Shown here in pieces: positions 17,301-25,397 of a stretch of DNA of 40,879 bases. The stretch's first letter is position 1. Every line of letters starts with the position of its first letter. Source of the stretch: Candidatus Kuenenia stuttgartensis (GTDB lineage Bacteria > Gemmatimonadota > Gemmatimonadetes > Gemmatimonadales > Gemmatimonadaceae). The notes beneath the pieces are model-generated. The model was not told where the DNA came from. It was given only the letters and a program-made list of their open reading frames with translations, and did not search any database. The stretch covers positions 1 to 40,879 of the forward strand of contig CALQGY020000022.1 in the NCBI GenBank assembly GCA_943330235.2. The letters are read 5' to 3'. Position numbers and translations under genes: made by a program.

Positions 17301-19072
17301 TGCAGTCCGTCCTCCGCGGTATTCCGGCCTCACCCGGAATCGTGGTCGGTCCGGTGCACCTCCTGCGATGGGAAGTGCCCGAGGTCCGTCAGCGGCTGAT
17401 CGCCGACGCGGAGATCGAGACGGAAATCGAGCGCCTGCACGACGCGTTCGAGCGGGGACGCGAGCGCCTTCGCCACCTGCGCGTGCGCGCCGAGTCGGCC
17501 GTGGGGCATGAAGAAGCGGCCATCTTCGATGTGCAGGTGTCCATCCTCGATGACGCGCAGCTCACCAAGCGCATCGAGGCGCTCATCCGGCAGAACCTCT
17601 GCGCGGAAAAGGCGTTCGACCTGATTCTGCTCGAATGGCGCCAGCATTTCGCGCGCCACACGGCGCCCATGCTGCGCGAGCGCGTCGGCGATTTGACCGA
17701 TGTGCATATTCGCATACTCTCCATTCTGCTCGATCTGCCGGATCACGATCCGGTCGATCTGCCGCGGGGCGCGAATGCCATCCTCGTCACGCATGACCTG
17801 ACGCCGTCGCTCACGATGCAGCTCGATCGCGAATGCATCAGTGCCATCGCGACCGACGCCGGCACCGCCACAGCGCACGTAGCCATTCTGGCGCGATCGC
17901 TTGGACTGCCGGCCGTGGTGGGGCTGCGCAACGCGCTCAGCTACTTGCAGGGCGGCGAACTGGCCATTCTCAATGGCGCCGAGGGCACGCTCATGATCGC
18001 GCCCAGCGATGCGGAAGTCGCCGAGGCGCGCCAGCGGGTCACCGAGGAGGAAGGGCAGGTCGATCAGCTGCGCGAGCTCGCGCACAGCGAGGCCATCACG
18101 CGCGACGGGACCCGGTTCGTGGTGCGCGTCAACGTCGATATCCCCGAAGAATCGGAGATGGGCGCCACCAGTGGCGCCGATGGCGTTGGGCTGATGCGTA
18201 CCGAGTTTCTCGTGGTCAATCGCGCGGCCATGCCCGACGAAGAGGAGCAGTACCGCGCCTATCGTCGCGTCGTGCAGGCGTTCGGGACGCGCCCCGTCAT
18301 CATTCGCACCTTCGATGTGGGCGGCGACAAGCTGCCCGTGGGCGGATTCCCCAGTGAGGCGAATCCGTTTCTCGGCTGGCGCGCCATCCGCATGTGCCTG
18401 GACGAGAGCGAGCTGTTCAAGGTGCAGCTGCGGGCGCTCATGCGTGCAGGGGTGCACGGCGACCTGCGTATCATGTTGCCGCTGGTCGTCACCGTGGATG
18501 AAGTGCGTGAGACCCGCAAGCTGATGGAAGAGTGCGTGCAGGAGCTGGACGCTCGGCGCGTGCCCTTCCGGTCTGATTTGCCACTGGGCGTCATGGTGGA
18601 GACCCCGGCGGCGGCGATCGCCTGCGATACGCTCGTGCGCGATGTCGACTTCTTCAGCATCGGGTCGAACGACCTCGTGCAGTACACGCTGGCCGTGGAC
18701 CGTGGCAACGCCAACCTCGCGCCGCGATTCACGCCGTTGCATCCGTCCATTCTCCGTCTCATGGCCCGTGTGCAAGCCACCGGGGCGGCCCATGGCATTG
18801 ACGTCTGCGTCTGCGGCGAGATGGCCTCGCAGCCGCTGTCGGTGTTCGTGATGATGGGGCTTGGACTCCGGCAGTTCAGCGTGGCCGCGCGCTCGGTGGC
18901 GGGCGTCAAGCGCGTGATCCGCGGGGTACGGCTCTCGGCGGCGACCGAGGCGGCCCAAGCGGCGCTCGAATCGGGGACCGCCCGCGAAGTCGAGACGCTC
19001 CTGCGTCGGCGCCTGCGTGCGGAACTGGACTCGTACGACCGCGAGTCCGACGGGTTGCCCGCGTTGTTATAG
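17300..19072 (+). CDS. ptsI: PTS Enzyme I (PEP-protein phosphotransferase)
   Basis: Transfers phosphate from phosphoenolpyruvate to HPr. The 590-residue protein is full length. The N-terminal half opens GIPASPGIVVGPV and has the active histidine His193 in DAGTATAHVAILARSLGLPAVVG. The C-terminal PEP-binding barrel has GVGLMRTEFL, RTFDVGGDKLP, FLGWRAIRMCL and SIGSNDLVQYTLAVDRGN, and a catalytic Cys in DVCVCGEMAS. GTG 17300 overlaps the ptsH TAG. It is the last gene of the long run; no gene starts for 95 bases after the stop. Confidence 0.96.
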   Translation: MQSVLRGIPASPGIVVGPVHLLRWEVPEVRQRLIADAEIETEIERLHDAFERGRERLRHLRVRAESAVGHEEAAIFDVQVSILDDAQLTKRIEALIRQNLCAEKAFDLILLEWRQHFARHTAPMLRERVGDLTDVHIRILSILLDLPDHDPVDLPRGANAILVTHDLTPSLTMQLDRECISAIATDAGTATAHVAILARSLGLPAVVGLRNALSYLQGGELAILNGAEGTLMIAPSDAEVAEARQRVTEEEGQVDQLRELAHSEAITRDGTRFVVRVNVDIPEESEMGATSGADGVGLMRTEFLVVNRAAMPDEEEQYRAYRRVVQAFGTRPVIIRTFDVGGDKLPVGGFPSEANPFLGWRAIRMCLDESELFKVQLRALMRAGVHGDLRIMLPLVVTVDEVRETRKLMEECVQELDARRVPFRSDLPLGVMVETPAAAIACDTLVRDVDFFSIGSNDLVQYTLAVDRGNANLAPRFTPLHPSILRLMARVQATGAAHGIDVCVCGEMASQPLSVFVMMGLGLRQFSVAARSVAGVKRVIRGVRLSAATEAAQAALESGTAREVETLLRRRLRAELDSYDRESDGLPALL

Positions 19073-19122
19073 CGCACTAGCGTACCTGTCGATACCTGTT
19101 GACAACGCTGTTGCTAATGCAC

Positions 19123-19139
19123 GGGCGCACTCCGCGCCC
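19123..19139 (+). other. Small GC-rich hairpin between ptsI and metK
   Basis: GGGCGC-ACTCC-GCGCCC is a perfect six-pair stem with a five-base loop, followed by GGTTATTT. It may be a weak terminator of the pts transcript or part of the metK leader. A TTGACA at 19099-19104 has no matching -10 box 16-18 bases downstream, so I do not call a promoter. Confidence 0.4.
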
Positions 19140-19167
19140 GGTTATTTCCCATAAGCCAGAGACCTGC

Positions 19168-20340
19168 GTGGCCGACCGCCATCTCTTCACCTCGGAGTCT
19201 GTCACCGAGGGACATCCGGACAAGATCGCCGATCAGATTTCCGACGCCGTCCTCGACGCCATTCTGGCCGCCGATCCGGCCGCCCGCGTCGCGTGCGAGA
19301 CGCTCGTGACCACCGGCTTGGCGGTCATCGCCGGCGAGATCACCACATCGGCCTACGTGCACCTGCCCGAAATCGTCCGGCAGACCATTCACGACATCGG
19401 CTACAACGACGCGAACTTCGGCTTCGATGCGAAGACCTGCGCCGTGATCAGCACCATCGATCGGCAGTCGCCGGACATCGCGCAGGGTGTGGACACCGGC
19501 GGCGCCGGCGATCAGGGCATGATGTTCGGGTACGCCACCGACGAAACGCCCGAGCTCATGCCGCTGCCCATCCAACTCGCGCACGCGCTGACGCATCGTC
19601 TGGCCGCGCTCCGCAAGGATGGCACGCTCCCGTGGTTGCGTCCCGACGGCAAGGCGCAGGTCTCCGTGCTGTACGAAGGCGATCGCCCCATCGCGGTGGA
19701 CACCGTCGTGGTCTCCACGCAGCACGACGAGAAAATCGGCAACACCAAGCTCCGTCAGGCGATTCTGCGCGATGTCATCGAAGCCAGCATCCCCGAGGAG
19801 TTCCGCAGCAAGAAGATCAAGCATCACATCAACCCCACCGGCCGCTTTGTGATTGGCGGACCGCAGGGTGATGCCGGCCTCACCGGCCGCAAGATCATCG
19901 TCGACACGTACGGCGGCATGGGTCGTCACGGCGGCGGCGCCTTCAGCGGCAAGGATCCGTCTAAGGTGGATCGCTCGGCGTGCTACGCCGCGCGCTGGGT
20001 GGCGAAGAACATCGTGGCCGCCAAGCTGGCGCGGCGCTGTGAAGTGCAGGTGGCGTATGCCATTGGTGTCGCGGAACCGGTGTCGGTGTATGTGCAGACG
20101 TTCGGCACGGGCGCCGTCTCCGATCGCAGCATCGAGGCGGCCGTGCGCGAGGTGTTCGACCTCACGCCGCGTGGCATCTCGCGCGAACTCAATCTCCGCA
20201 AGCCCATTTATCAGGCCACGGCGGCGTACGGACACTTCGGGCGCACGCCCTACACCGAAGGACGCGGCAAGTCGGCGCGCACGTTCTTCACCTGGGAACG
20301 CACCGATCGCGTGACCGCGCTCAAGCGGCACGCTCGATAA
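19168..20340 (+). CDS. metK: S-adenosylmethionine synthetase
   Basis: Makes S-adenosylmethionine from methionine and ATP. I chose GTG 19168 because it gives [23 protein letters not shown], the standard MetK N-terminus, and a 390-residue product of family length. The frame is open upstream to 19099, but that stretch is not conserved-looking. Key segments include the ATP-binding GHPDK, the [13 protein letters not shown] and [12 protein letters not shown] loops, and [22 protein letters not shown]. No SAM riboswitch is evident in the 95-base leader. Confidence 0.96.
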   Translation: MADRHLFTSESVTEGHPDKIADQISDAVLDAILAADPAARVACETLVTTGLAVIAGEITTSAYVHLPEIVRQTIHDIGYNDANFGFDAKTCAVISTIDRQSPDIAQGVDTGGAGDQGMMFGYATDETPELMPLPIQLAHALTHRLAALRKDGTLPWLRPDGKAQVSVLYEGDRPIAVDTVVVSTQHDEKIGNTKLRQAILRDVIEASIPEEFRSKKIKHHINPTGRFVIGGPQGDAGLTGRKIIVDTYGGMGRHGGGAFSGKDPSKVDRSACYAARWVAKNIVAAKLARRCEVQVAYAIGVAEPVSVYVQTFGTGAVSDRSIEAAVREVFDLTPRGISRELNLRKPIYQATAAYGHFGRTPYTEGRGKSARTFFTWERTDRVTALKRHAR

Positions 20341-20352
20341 TCCGCGACTCGG

Positions 20353-20377
20353 CGCGCACCGATCACGTCGGTGCGCG
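20353..20377 (+). terminator. Perfect hairpin after metK
   Basis: CGCGCACCGA-TCACG-TCGGTGCGCG forms a ten-pair perfect stem 12 bases after the metK stop. No T-tract follows, so it is either a Rho-independent terminator of the GC-only kind or an mRNA-end stabiliser. Confidence 0.55.
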
Positions 20378-20402
20378 TCGGGGCACGGGGACCGGAGGTC
20401 GA

Positions 20403-20921
20403 ATGGTGGAAGTCACGGTGGAACGGCTGGGACTCGATAGCGCCTCCAGTTCGTATGTGGTGATCCTGCGGGAAAAAGAGGGCCGGCGCGTGCTGCCCAT
20501 CTGGATCGGGCAGCCGGAAGCCGAATCCATCGTTATGCAGATGAACGACGTGAAGCGCGAACGGCCGCTCACGCACGATCTCTGCAAAGCCCTCATCGTC
20601 GGACTGGGGGGCGTGCTGCGCCGCGTCACCATCACGCGTGTGCAAAAGAGCACCTACTTCGCGGAGCTGCAGCTCGACGGACCCGGTGGTGTCGTGCAAA
20701 TCGATGCGCGTCCCTCCGACAGCATCGCGATCGCGTTGCGTCTTGGTGCGCCGATCTTCGCCGACGAGTTGTTGTTGGCGCGAGTGGATATCGACGAGGA
20801 GCTCGCGACTCCGCCCACGCAATTGCTCCTGGCACCGCCACAGGGCGACATGTCCGCCGAGCAGCTCAAGGCGTACCTCGCCAATCTCCAACCTGAAGAC
20901 TTCGGCAAGTTCTCGCCGTGA
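20403..20921 (+). CDS. Bifunctional nuclease (BFN/DUF151) family protein
   Basis: A 172-residue protein of the DUF151/bifunctional nuclease family. The conserved core reads ILREKEGRRVLPIWIGQPEAESI, then RPLTHDL, then ARPSDSIAIALRLGAPIFADE. Plant members have nuclease activity on RNA and DNA; the bacterial role is uncertain. A strong Shine-Dalgarno GGAGG (20394-20398) lies four bases before ATG 20403. The C-terminal 40 residues (PPTQLLLAPPQGDM...) are an extra helix-like tail. Its stop overlaps the next gene's ATG (TGATG). Confidence 0.85.
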   Translation: MVEVTVERLGLDSASSSYVVILREKEGRRVLPIWIGQPEAESIVMQMNDVKRERPLTHDLCKALIVGLGGVLRRVTITRVQKSTYFAELQLDGPGGVVQIDARPSDSIAIALRLGAPIFADELLLARVDIDEELATPPTQLLLAPPQGDMSAEQLKAYLANLQPEDFGKFSP

Positions 20922-22237
20922 TGGGATTTGTGCGTTCATTCTTGATCGGGCTGTTGGTCGCGACCTCGCCACTCGCCCTCTTCGCGCAGGCGCACGCGCA
21001 GGTGCCATCGCCATCGCGCGCGAGCGCACCCGCAGCATCGTCCGCGGCATCGCCCGCAACCTCCGCACCGTCCACTAAGGCCGAGTTCACCGTCGAGGGA
21101 CGCGTGCGTCGCCCGCTCGAACGCGGTGGCGACTCCACGGGCATGGGCGCCGCAACCGGTGCGTGGGTGACCTTGCATCGCGTCGGCAAGGACAAGGCCG
21201 GCCCCATTGATTCGATGAAGCTCGACGCGGCGGGGCGCTATCGCTTTCGTTGGCGTCCGTCCGGTGCGAAGGACGCCGTGTATTTCGCCTCGGTGACGTG
21301 GGGCGGCATTGCGTATTTCACCGCACCGTTGCGCGACACCGACACGCGTGGTGACGCGGCCGAGATCACGGTGTTCGACACCACCACGCGCGCGATGCGT
21401 TTCGCGGTGAAGGGCCGCCATCTCATCGTCGGCAAGGCGGACTCCACGGACACGCGCACGGTAGTCGAAGTGTTCGAGCTGTCCAACGACAGCCTGCGCA
21501 CGATGATTTCGCCCGATGTGAAGCCGCCGGTCCCCACATGGAGTGTGGTGGTGCCGCAGGCCGCGCTCGACGTGCGCGTCATGCAGGGCGAGATCGCGCC
21601 GGAGGCCTTCGCGCACGCGCCTGGTCGTGTCTCCATTTTTGCGCCCATCGCGCCGGGCATCAAACAGGTAGCGTTCTCGTACAAGATGGCGGCGGCGAAT
21701 TTCCCCATCACCGTGCGCGCCGAGCAGGGCGCGGTGGTGTTTGAAATTCTTATGGAGGAGCCGGAGGGACGCGTGTTCGGCTCCGCGTTCACGGCGGTCG
21801 ATCCGGTCACGATCGACGGCCGCAAGTTTCAGCGATTCCTCGCGCAGGACCTGCGCGATGGCAGTGAAGTGACCGTCGAGTTGCCAACCACGCGCGCGCC
21901 CGGCCGCACGCTCTATGCCGCGGGCGTGTTGGTGGCGATCGGCTTTATCGTCTTGCTGTTAATCCTGCGGGCCATGCAGCGCCGCACGACGGCCAAGGCG
22001 AACGCGCAAGCCAACGCGAGCGTGTCGCCCTTAGCCGGGCCGTTGCGTGCCGCCGCCGTACGCCCGTCCGATGCGCCGACGGCGGAGCGCATCGCGAAGG
22101 AAATCGCGGCACTCGATGCGGCGTACGCGCGTATCGCATCGCCGAGCGAAAGCGTGCGCGAGGCGTACCAGATACGCCGCCGTGAACTGGACGAGGCGCA
22201 TACGGAAGCCCTTGCCAGCGCTCCCGCCGAGGGGTAG
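20921..22237 (+). CDS. Secreted/membrane-anchored protein, signal peptide plus C-terminal TM segment, function unknown
   Basis: ATG 20921 overlaps the BFN stop; GTG 20918 would add one residue. Residues 1-28 are a signal peptide ending FAQAHAQ. An Ala/Ser/Pro linker follows. A beta-rich region (about 45-320) starts FTVEGRVRRP and has LDAAGRYRFRW, resembling a carboxypeptidase-regulatory-like fold. One transmembrane helix (YAAGVLVAIGFIVLLLILRAM, about 332-352) precedes a cytosolic basic, helical tail of about 85 residues with AERIAKEIAALDAAYARI. This suggests an envelope protein with a large periplasmic domain and a small cytosolic coil. I recognise no named family. The tail's spacing of charged residues could allow dimerisation. 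Confidence 0.6.
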   Translation: MGFVRSFLIGLLVATSPLALFAQAHAQVPSPSRASAPAASSAASPATSAPSTKAEFTVEGRVRRPLERGGDSTGMGAATGAWVTLHRVGKDKAGPIDSMKLDAAGRYRFRWRPSGAKDAVYFASVTWGGIAYFTAPLRDTDTRGDAAEITVFDTTTRAMRFAVKGRHLIVGKADSTDTRTVVEVFELSNDSLRTMISPDVKPPVPTWSVVVPQAALDVRVMQGEIAPEAFAHAPGRVSIFAPIAPGIKQVAFSYKMAAANFPITVRAEQGAVVFEILMEEPEGRVFGSAFTAVDPVTIDGRKFQRFLAQDLRDGSEVTVELPTTRAPGRTLYAAGVLVAIGFIVLLLILRAMQRRTTAKANAQANASVSPLAGPLRAAAVRPSDAPTAERIAKEIAALDAAYARIASPSESVREAYQIRRRELDEAHTEALASAPAEG

Positions 22238-22277
22238 CATTGCGATGTCGCGCATTCGGTGCGACGGACAATTGTAG

Positions 22278-22427
22278 TTGAGTGTGGGACACGGAAGCCG
22301 GTGTGATACCGGCGCGGCCCCGCCACTGTAACGGGCAGTTTGTACGCTTCGCTCATCTCGCCACTGGTGCTACACGACCGGGAAGGCGAGCGAAGTGGCC
22401 CGAAGCCAGGAGACGACCCACTCTCTT
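22278..22427 (+). ncRNA. Cobalamin (B12) riboswitch aptamer
   Basis: The leader has the conserved order of the adenosylcobalamin class. GAGTGTGGG (22280-22288) can pair with CCCACTCTC (22417-22425) as P1. Between them lie CCGGTG...ACCGGCGCGGCCCCGCC, ACTGTAACGGG, and the B12 box GCCAGGAGAC (22405-22414). It precedes btuF and controls the following transport genes: on cobalamin binding, expression is expected to fall. The start of transcription was not located; nothing promoter-like with good spacing is clear just upstream. Confidence 0.92.
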
Positions 22428-22503
22428 TCTCGGACGAAGACCCTCGAGGGAGGGCTCGCGCCACGTGGTATCGTCGTATCTCGACGATGGCCGCGCGTGC
22501 TCG

Positions 22504-22533
22504 GGCGTCTTCTCGTGGGAGAGGACGCCTTTT
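22504..22533 (+). promoter_or_regulatory. Riboswitch expression-platform hairpin (terminator and/or SD sequestor)
   Basis: GGCGTCTTCTC (22504-22514) and GAGAGGACGCC (22519-22529) pair with one G-T wobble over a four-base loop, followed at once by TTTTGTATTTT. This is a good intrinsic terminator 77 bases after the aptamer. Its 3' arm also contains the purine-rich GGAGAGGA, correctly spaced before an in-frame TTG at 22532. The same hairpin could therefore stop transcription or hide the ribosome-binding site. Confidence 0.7.
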
Positions 22534-23560
22534 GTATTTTCCTCACCTGCGAATTCGACGCCGTGCGCTTGTGCTGGTTGGTATGTCGTGGCTTGGCATA
22601 CTGGCGTGCTCGCGTGCGGATACACGATCGAATCAGGACCGCATCAGTCGCGCCACGACCACCGTCGGCGCCGACGCTGCGCGTATCCCGCTGCCAGCGC
22701 CTCCGGACACCGACGACTTCGGTGCGCCGCTGCCGCGCGATGCGGCCCTCTCGGCGCGCGTGGTCTCGCTCAATCCGGCCGCCACTGAAGTCATCTTCGC
22801 GATGGGCGCAGAGGCGCACCTCGTCGGTCGCAGCGCGTGGGATGAATTTCCCGCCGCGGCGAAGACGGTGCCATCACTGGGCGACGGCATCCGTCCCAAT
22901 GTTGAGGCGGTGCTGCGTGCACGACCGACGCTGGTCATTCTGTACGCCACCGCGGAAAACCGCGCGGCTGCCGACGCATTCCAGCGCGCCGGCGTGCGCA
23001 CGATCACCCTGCGTGTCGATCACATCGCGCAGTTCGTGACGCTGACGCAGCGCCTCGGCGTCGCACTGGGCGCCGAAGCGCGTGCGCAAGTTGTAGCCGA
23101 CACCGTCCAGCGCACGCTTGATGCCGTGCGTGCGGCAACGCGCGCGGTAACGCGCACGGTGACGGCGCCATCCGTGGCGTGGCCGCTCTGGCAGCAGCCG
23201 GTGATGGTCGTGGGCCGTGGCAGTTATCTCGATGAACTGCTGGAGATTGCCGGCGCACGCAACGTCTTCCACGATCTCGACGCGCCGTCACCAACGGTCA
23301 GCGTTGAGGAGATCGCCCGGCGCAATCCTGACGCGCTCGTGGTGTCCGCGCGGTCGGCGACAGAGCTGCGGAACAAGCCACAGTGGCGAGCCGTCGCCGC
23401 CGTGCGCAATGCGCACTTTCTCATCGACAATCCACAACTCACCGGTCGCCCATCCGTGGTGCTCGGCATGGCCGCGGTGTCGCTGGCACGCGCGCTCCAT
23501 CCGGAACTGGCGGACAAGCTGCCGGCGCTTCCGGCTGTAGTGTCTGGGGTGCCGCGGTGA
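22532..23560 (+). CDS. btuF: Cobalamin-binding periplasmic lipoprotein (BtuF)
   Basis: The substrate-binding subunit of a vitamin B12 ABC importer. From about residue 65 the class III binding-protein fold is clear: RVVSLNPAATEVIFAMGAEAHLVGRS, PSLGDGIRPNVEAVLRARPTLVILY, then VVGRGSYLDELLEIAGARNVF. The N-terminus from TTG 22532 reads MYFPHLRIRRRALVLVGMSW and ends in a lipobox LACS, a good lipoprotein signal. The frame is open upstream to ATG 22487 and beyond, but those starts precede the hairpin and give no better signal. Alternatives are GTG 22571 and ATG 22583, which leave a very short signal. Its end overlaps btuC by four bases. Confidence 0.88.
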   Translation: MYFPHLRIRRRALVLVGMSWLGILACSRADTRSNQDRISRATTTVGADAARIPLPAPPDTDDFGAPLPRDAALSARVVSLNPAATEVIFAMGAEAHLVGRSAWDEFPAAAKTVPSLGDGIRPNVEAVLRARPTLVILYATAENRAAADAFQRAGVRTITLRVDHIAQFVTLTQRLGVALGAEARAQVVADTVQRTLDAVRAATRAVTRTVTAPSVAWPLWQQPVMVVGRGSYLDELLEIAGARNVFHDLDAPSPTVSVEEIARRNPDALVVSARSATELRNKPQWRAVAAVRNAHFLIDNPQLTGRPSVVLGMAAVSLARALHPELADKLPALPAVVSGVPR

Positions 23561-24543
23561 AATCGTCGCTTCGGTTCGTGCTGCTCATGGGCGTACTGCT
23601 GCTGGTCGTGCTCGCGCTTGCGGGGACGTCCATCGGCACCATGTTCGTTGCACCGGCCGATTTGATTCGCGCGCTGCGCGGTATTGGTGATCCGACGCTG
23701 GTGGCCATCGTGCGCGATCTCCGCGCGCCGCGCGTGATGCTCGCGGCGCTCGTGGGGGCGGGATTATCCATGAGTGGCGGCGCCTTGCAGGGCACGCTCC
23801 GTAATGCGTTGGCTGAACCGTATCTGTTGGGCGTGTCGGGCGGTGCGGCCGTTGGCGCCGTCATCGCGACCGCATTCGGCGTGGCCTCGCCCTCAATGGT
23901 CACCATCAGCGCGTTTGCCGGTGCCGCCGTCGCCACCCTGCTGGTGTCGGCTATCGCGCGCGTGGTGGGTGGCAGCACGGATACACGCCTGTTGCTCATG
24001 GCGGGCGTGGTGGTCGGGGCCTTCGCCAACGCTGCGATTCTGGTCGCGCTGGCCGACGCGCCCCCCGATAAGCTGCGCGGCGCGCTGTGGTGGATGATGG
24101 GATCGGCTGCGGACGCGACGTGGAGCGGCGTCGGACGACTCGCCGCCGCGTTGCTGGTGCTGGGTTCGCTGCTCGTATGGTGGGCACGCGATCTGGATGT
24201 GCTGTCGATGGGCGATGAGTCCGCCGCCGCGTTGGGGGTTGATGTCAATCGCGCGACGCAGCGTGTCTTCCTCGTGGCCTCGTGGCTTGCGGCGGCCACC
24301 GTCGCCGCTGCGGGCTTGGTGGGTTTCGTTGGCCTCGTCGTGCCCAACATCGCGCGCGCACTCGGCGCTCGGCGCCATCGCGGTATGCTCGTGGTGTCCG
24401 CAGTGTATGGCGCCTCACTCATGATCGCCGCCGACCTCGTCGCGCGCACCGTTCGCGCACCGGCGGATCTCCCGCTCGGCGCCGTGACCGCGCTGATCGG
24501 CGTGCCGTTCTTTTTGCTGCGATTGCGACGGTTGGCCGCATGA
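23557..24543 (+). CDS. btuC: Cobalamin/iron-siderophore-type ABC permease (BtuC)
   Basis: A 328-residue membrane permease of the BtuC/FecCD class, with about ten predicted helices. Characteristic parts are LRAPRVMLAALVGAGLSMSGG ALQGTLRNALAEPYLLGVSGGAAVGAV (the family LAxPxxLGxxxGA region), GAFANAAILVALAD, and AAGLVGFVGLVVPNIARAL near the C-terminus. It moves corrinoid handed over by BtuF across the inner membrane. GTG 23557 overlaps btuF by GTGA and the stop overlaps btuD by ATGA. Cobalamin specificity comes from the riboswitch and the neighbours; the family also imports ferric siderophores and heme. Confidence 0.92.
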   Translation: MKSSLRFVLLMGVLLLVVLALAGTSIGTMFVAPADLIRALRGIGDPTLVAIVRDLRAPRVMLAALVGAGLSMSGGALQGTLRNALAEPYLLGVSGGAAVGAVIATAFGVASPSMVTISAFAGAAVATLLVSAIARVVGGSTDTRLLLMAGVVVGAFANAAILVALADAPPDKLRGALWWMMGSAADATWSGVGRLAAALLVLGSLLVWWARDLDVLSMGDESAAALGVDVNRATQRVFLVASWLAAATVAAAGLVGFVGLVVPNIARALGARRHRGMLVVSAVYGASLMIAADLVARTVRAPADLPLGAVTALIGVPFFLLRLRRLAA

Positions 24544-25397
24544 GCCTCAATCCGTCTCGCGATCTGCGTGCGGACGCGACGCCGCACGCGACGCATGGCC
24601 CATCGCTTGCGTTCGATAACGTCGTGGTGCGCTATCCCGGACGCACGGTGGCCGCACTCAATGCCGTGTCGCTCGATGCGCGTGCCGGACAACTCACGGC
24701 CGTCGTGGGCCCAAACGGCAGCGGCAAGAGCACGCTGGTGCGCGCACTGTTGCGCCTGACGCCGGTGGCGTCCGGTTCCATCCGCGTCGGCGACGACATG
24801 CTGTCGTCCATCGCCCCGCGCGCCTTCGCCACGCGAGTGGCCGTCGTGCCGCAGCGCGAGGAACCCGTTATGCCCATGCACGTCGAGGACTTCGTCGCAC
24901 TCGGGCGCCATGCACATCGATCGGCCTTCGGCACTCTGCGCGCCGAGGATCGTCACGCCATCGACAGCGCGCTCGCAAAATCCGGTATGCAGCACGCCGC
25001 ACAGCGCCGCACCGACCAGCTCTCCGGTGGCGAGTGGCAGCGCGTGCGCATCGCACGGGCTCTGGCGCAAGACGCCCGCATCATCGTGCTGGACGAGCCC
25101 ACTTCGTTTCTCGACATCGCGCATGAGATGGCGGTGTTCGAACTGCTCGATACCCTCGCGCGCGAAGGCCGCACCGTGCTGCTGGTGAGCCACCAGCTCA
25201 ATCTCGTCGCACGGTTCGCCGCAAAGATTGTGGTGTTGCACAGCGGCAGCGTGGCCGCATCCGGCTCGGCGGCGGATGTGATGCAAGGCGAGTTGCTGGA
25301 GCGCGTCTATGACTGGCCGCTCGTGATTACGCGTGACCCCGCCGTCGGGGCGTTGTCCTTGTTGCCCCTGCGTCGGCGCGGGCCCGTCCAGCGGTGA
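24540..25397 (+). CDS. btuD: Cobalamin ABC transporter ATP-binding protein (BtuD)
   Basis: A 285-residue ATPase that powers BtuC. Walker A is GPNGSGKST, the ABC signature is LSGGEWQRVRIARALA, Walker B is IIVLDEPT, and the switch histidine is in VLLVSHQL. The first 20 or so residues form a short extra N-terminus before the LAFDNVVVRYPG core. ATG 24540 is coupled to btuC; the GTG of the next gene overlaps its stop. The last 20 residues, rich in Leu and Arg, are beyond the domain. Confidence 0.93.
   Translation: MSLNPSRDLRADATPHATHGPSLAFDNVVVRYPGRTVAALNAVSLDARAGQLTAVVGPNGSGKSTLVRALLRLTPVASGSIRVGDDMLSSIAPRAFATRVAVVPQREEPVMPMHVEDFVALGRHAHRSAFGTLRAEDRHAIDSALAKSGMQHAAQRRTDQLSGGEWQRVRIARALAQDARIIVLDEPTSFLDIAHEMAVFELLDTLAREGRTVLLVSHQLNLVARFAAKIVVLHSGSVAASGSAADVMQGELLERVYDWPLVITRDPAVGALSLLPLRRRGPVQR

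Noticed and set aside
19099-19167. TTGACA before metK as a promoter -35 box, and the longer MetK start
   Set aside because: No -10 box lies 16-18 bases downstream, and the extra residues are unlike MetK N-termini.
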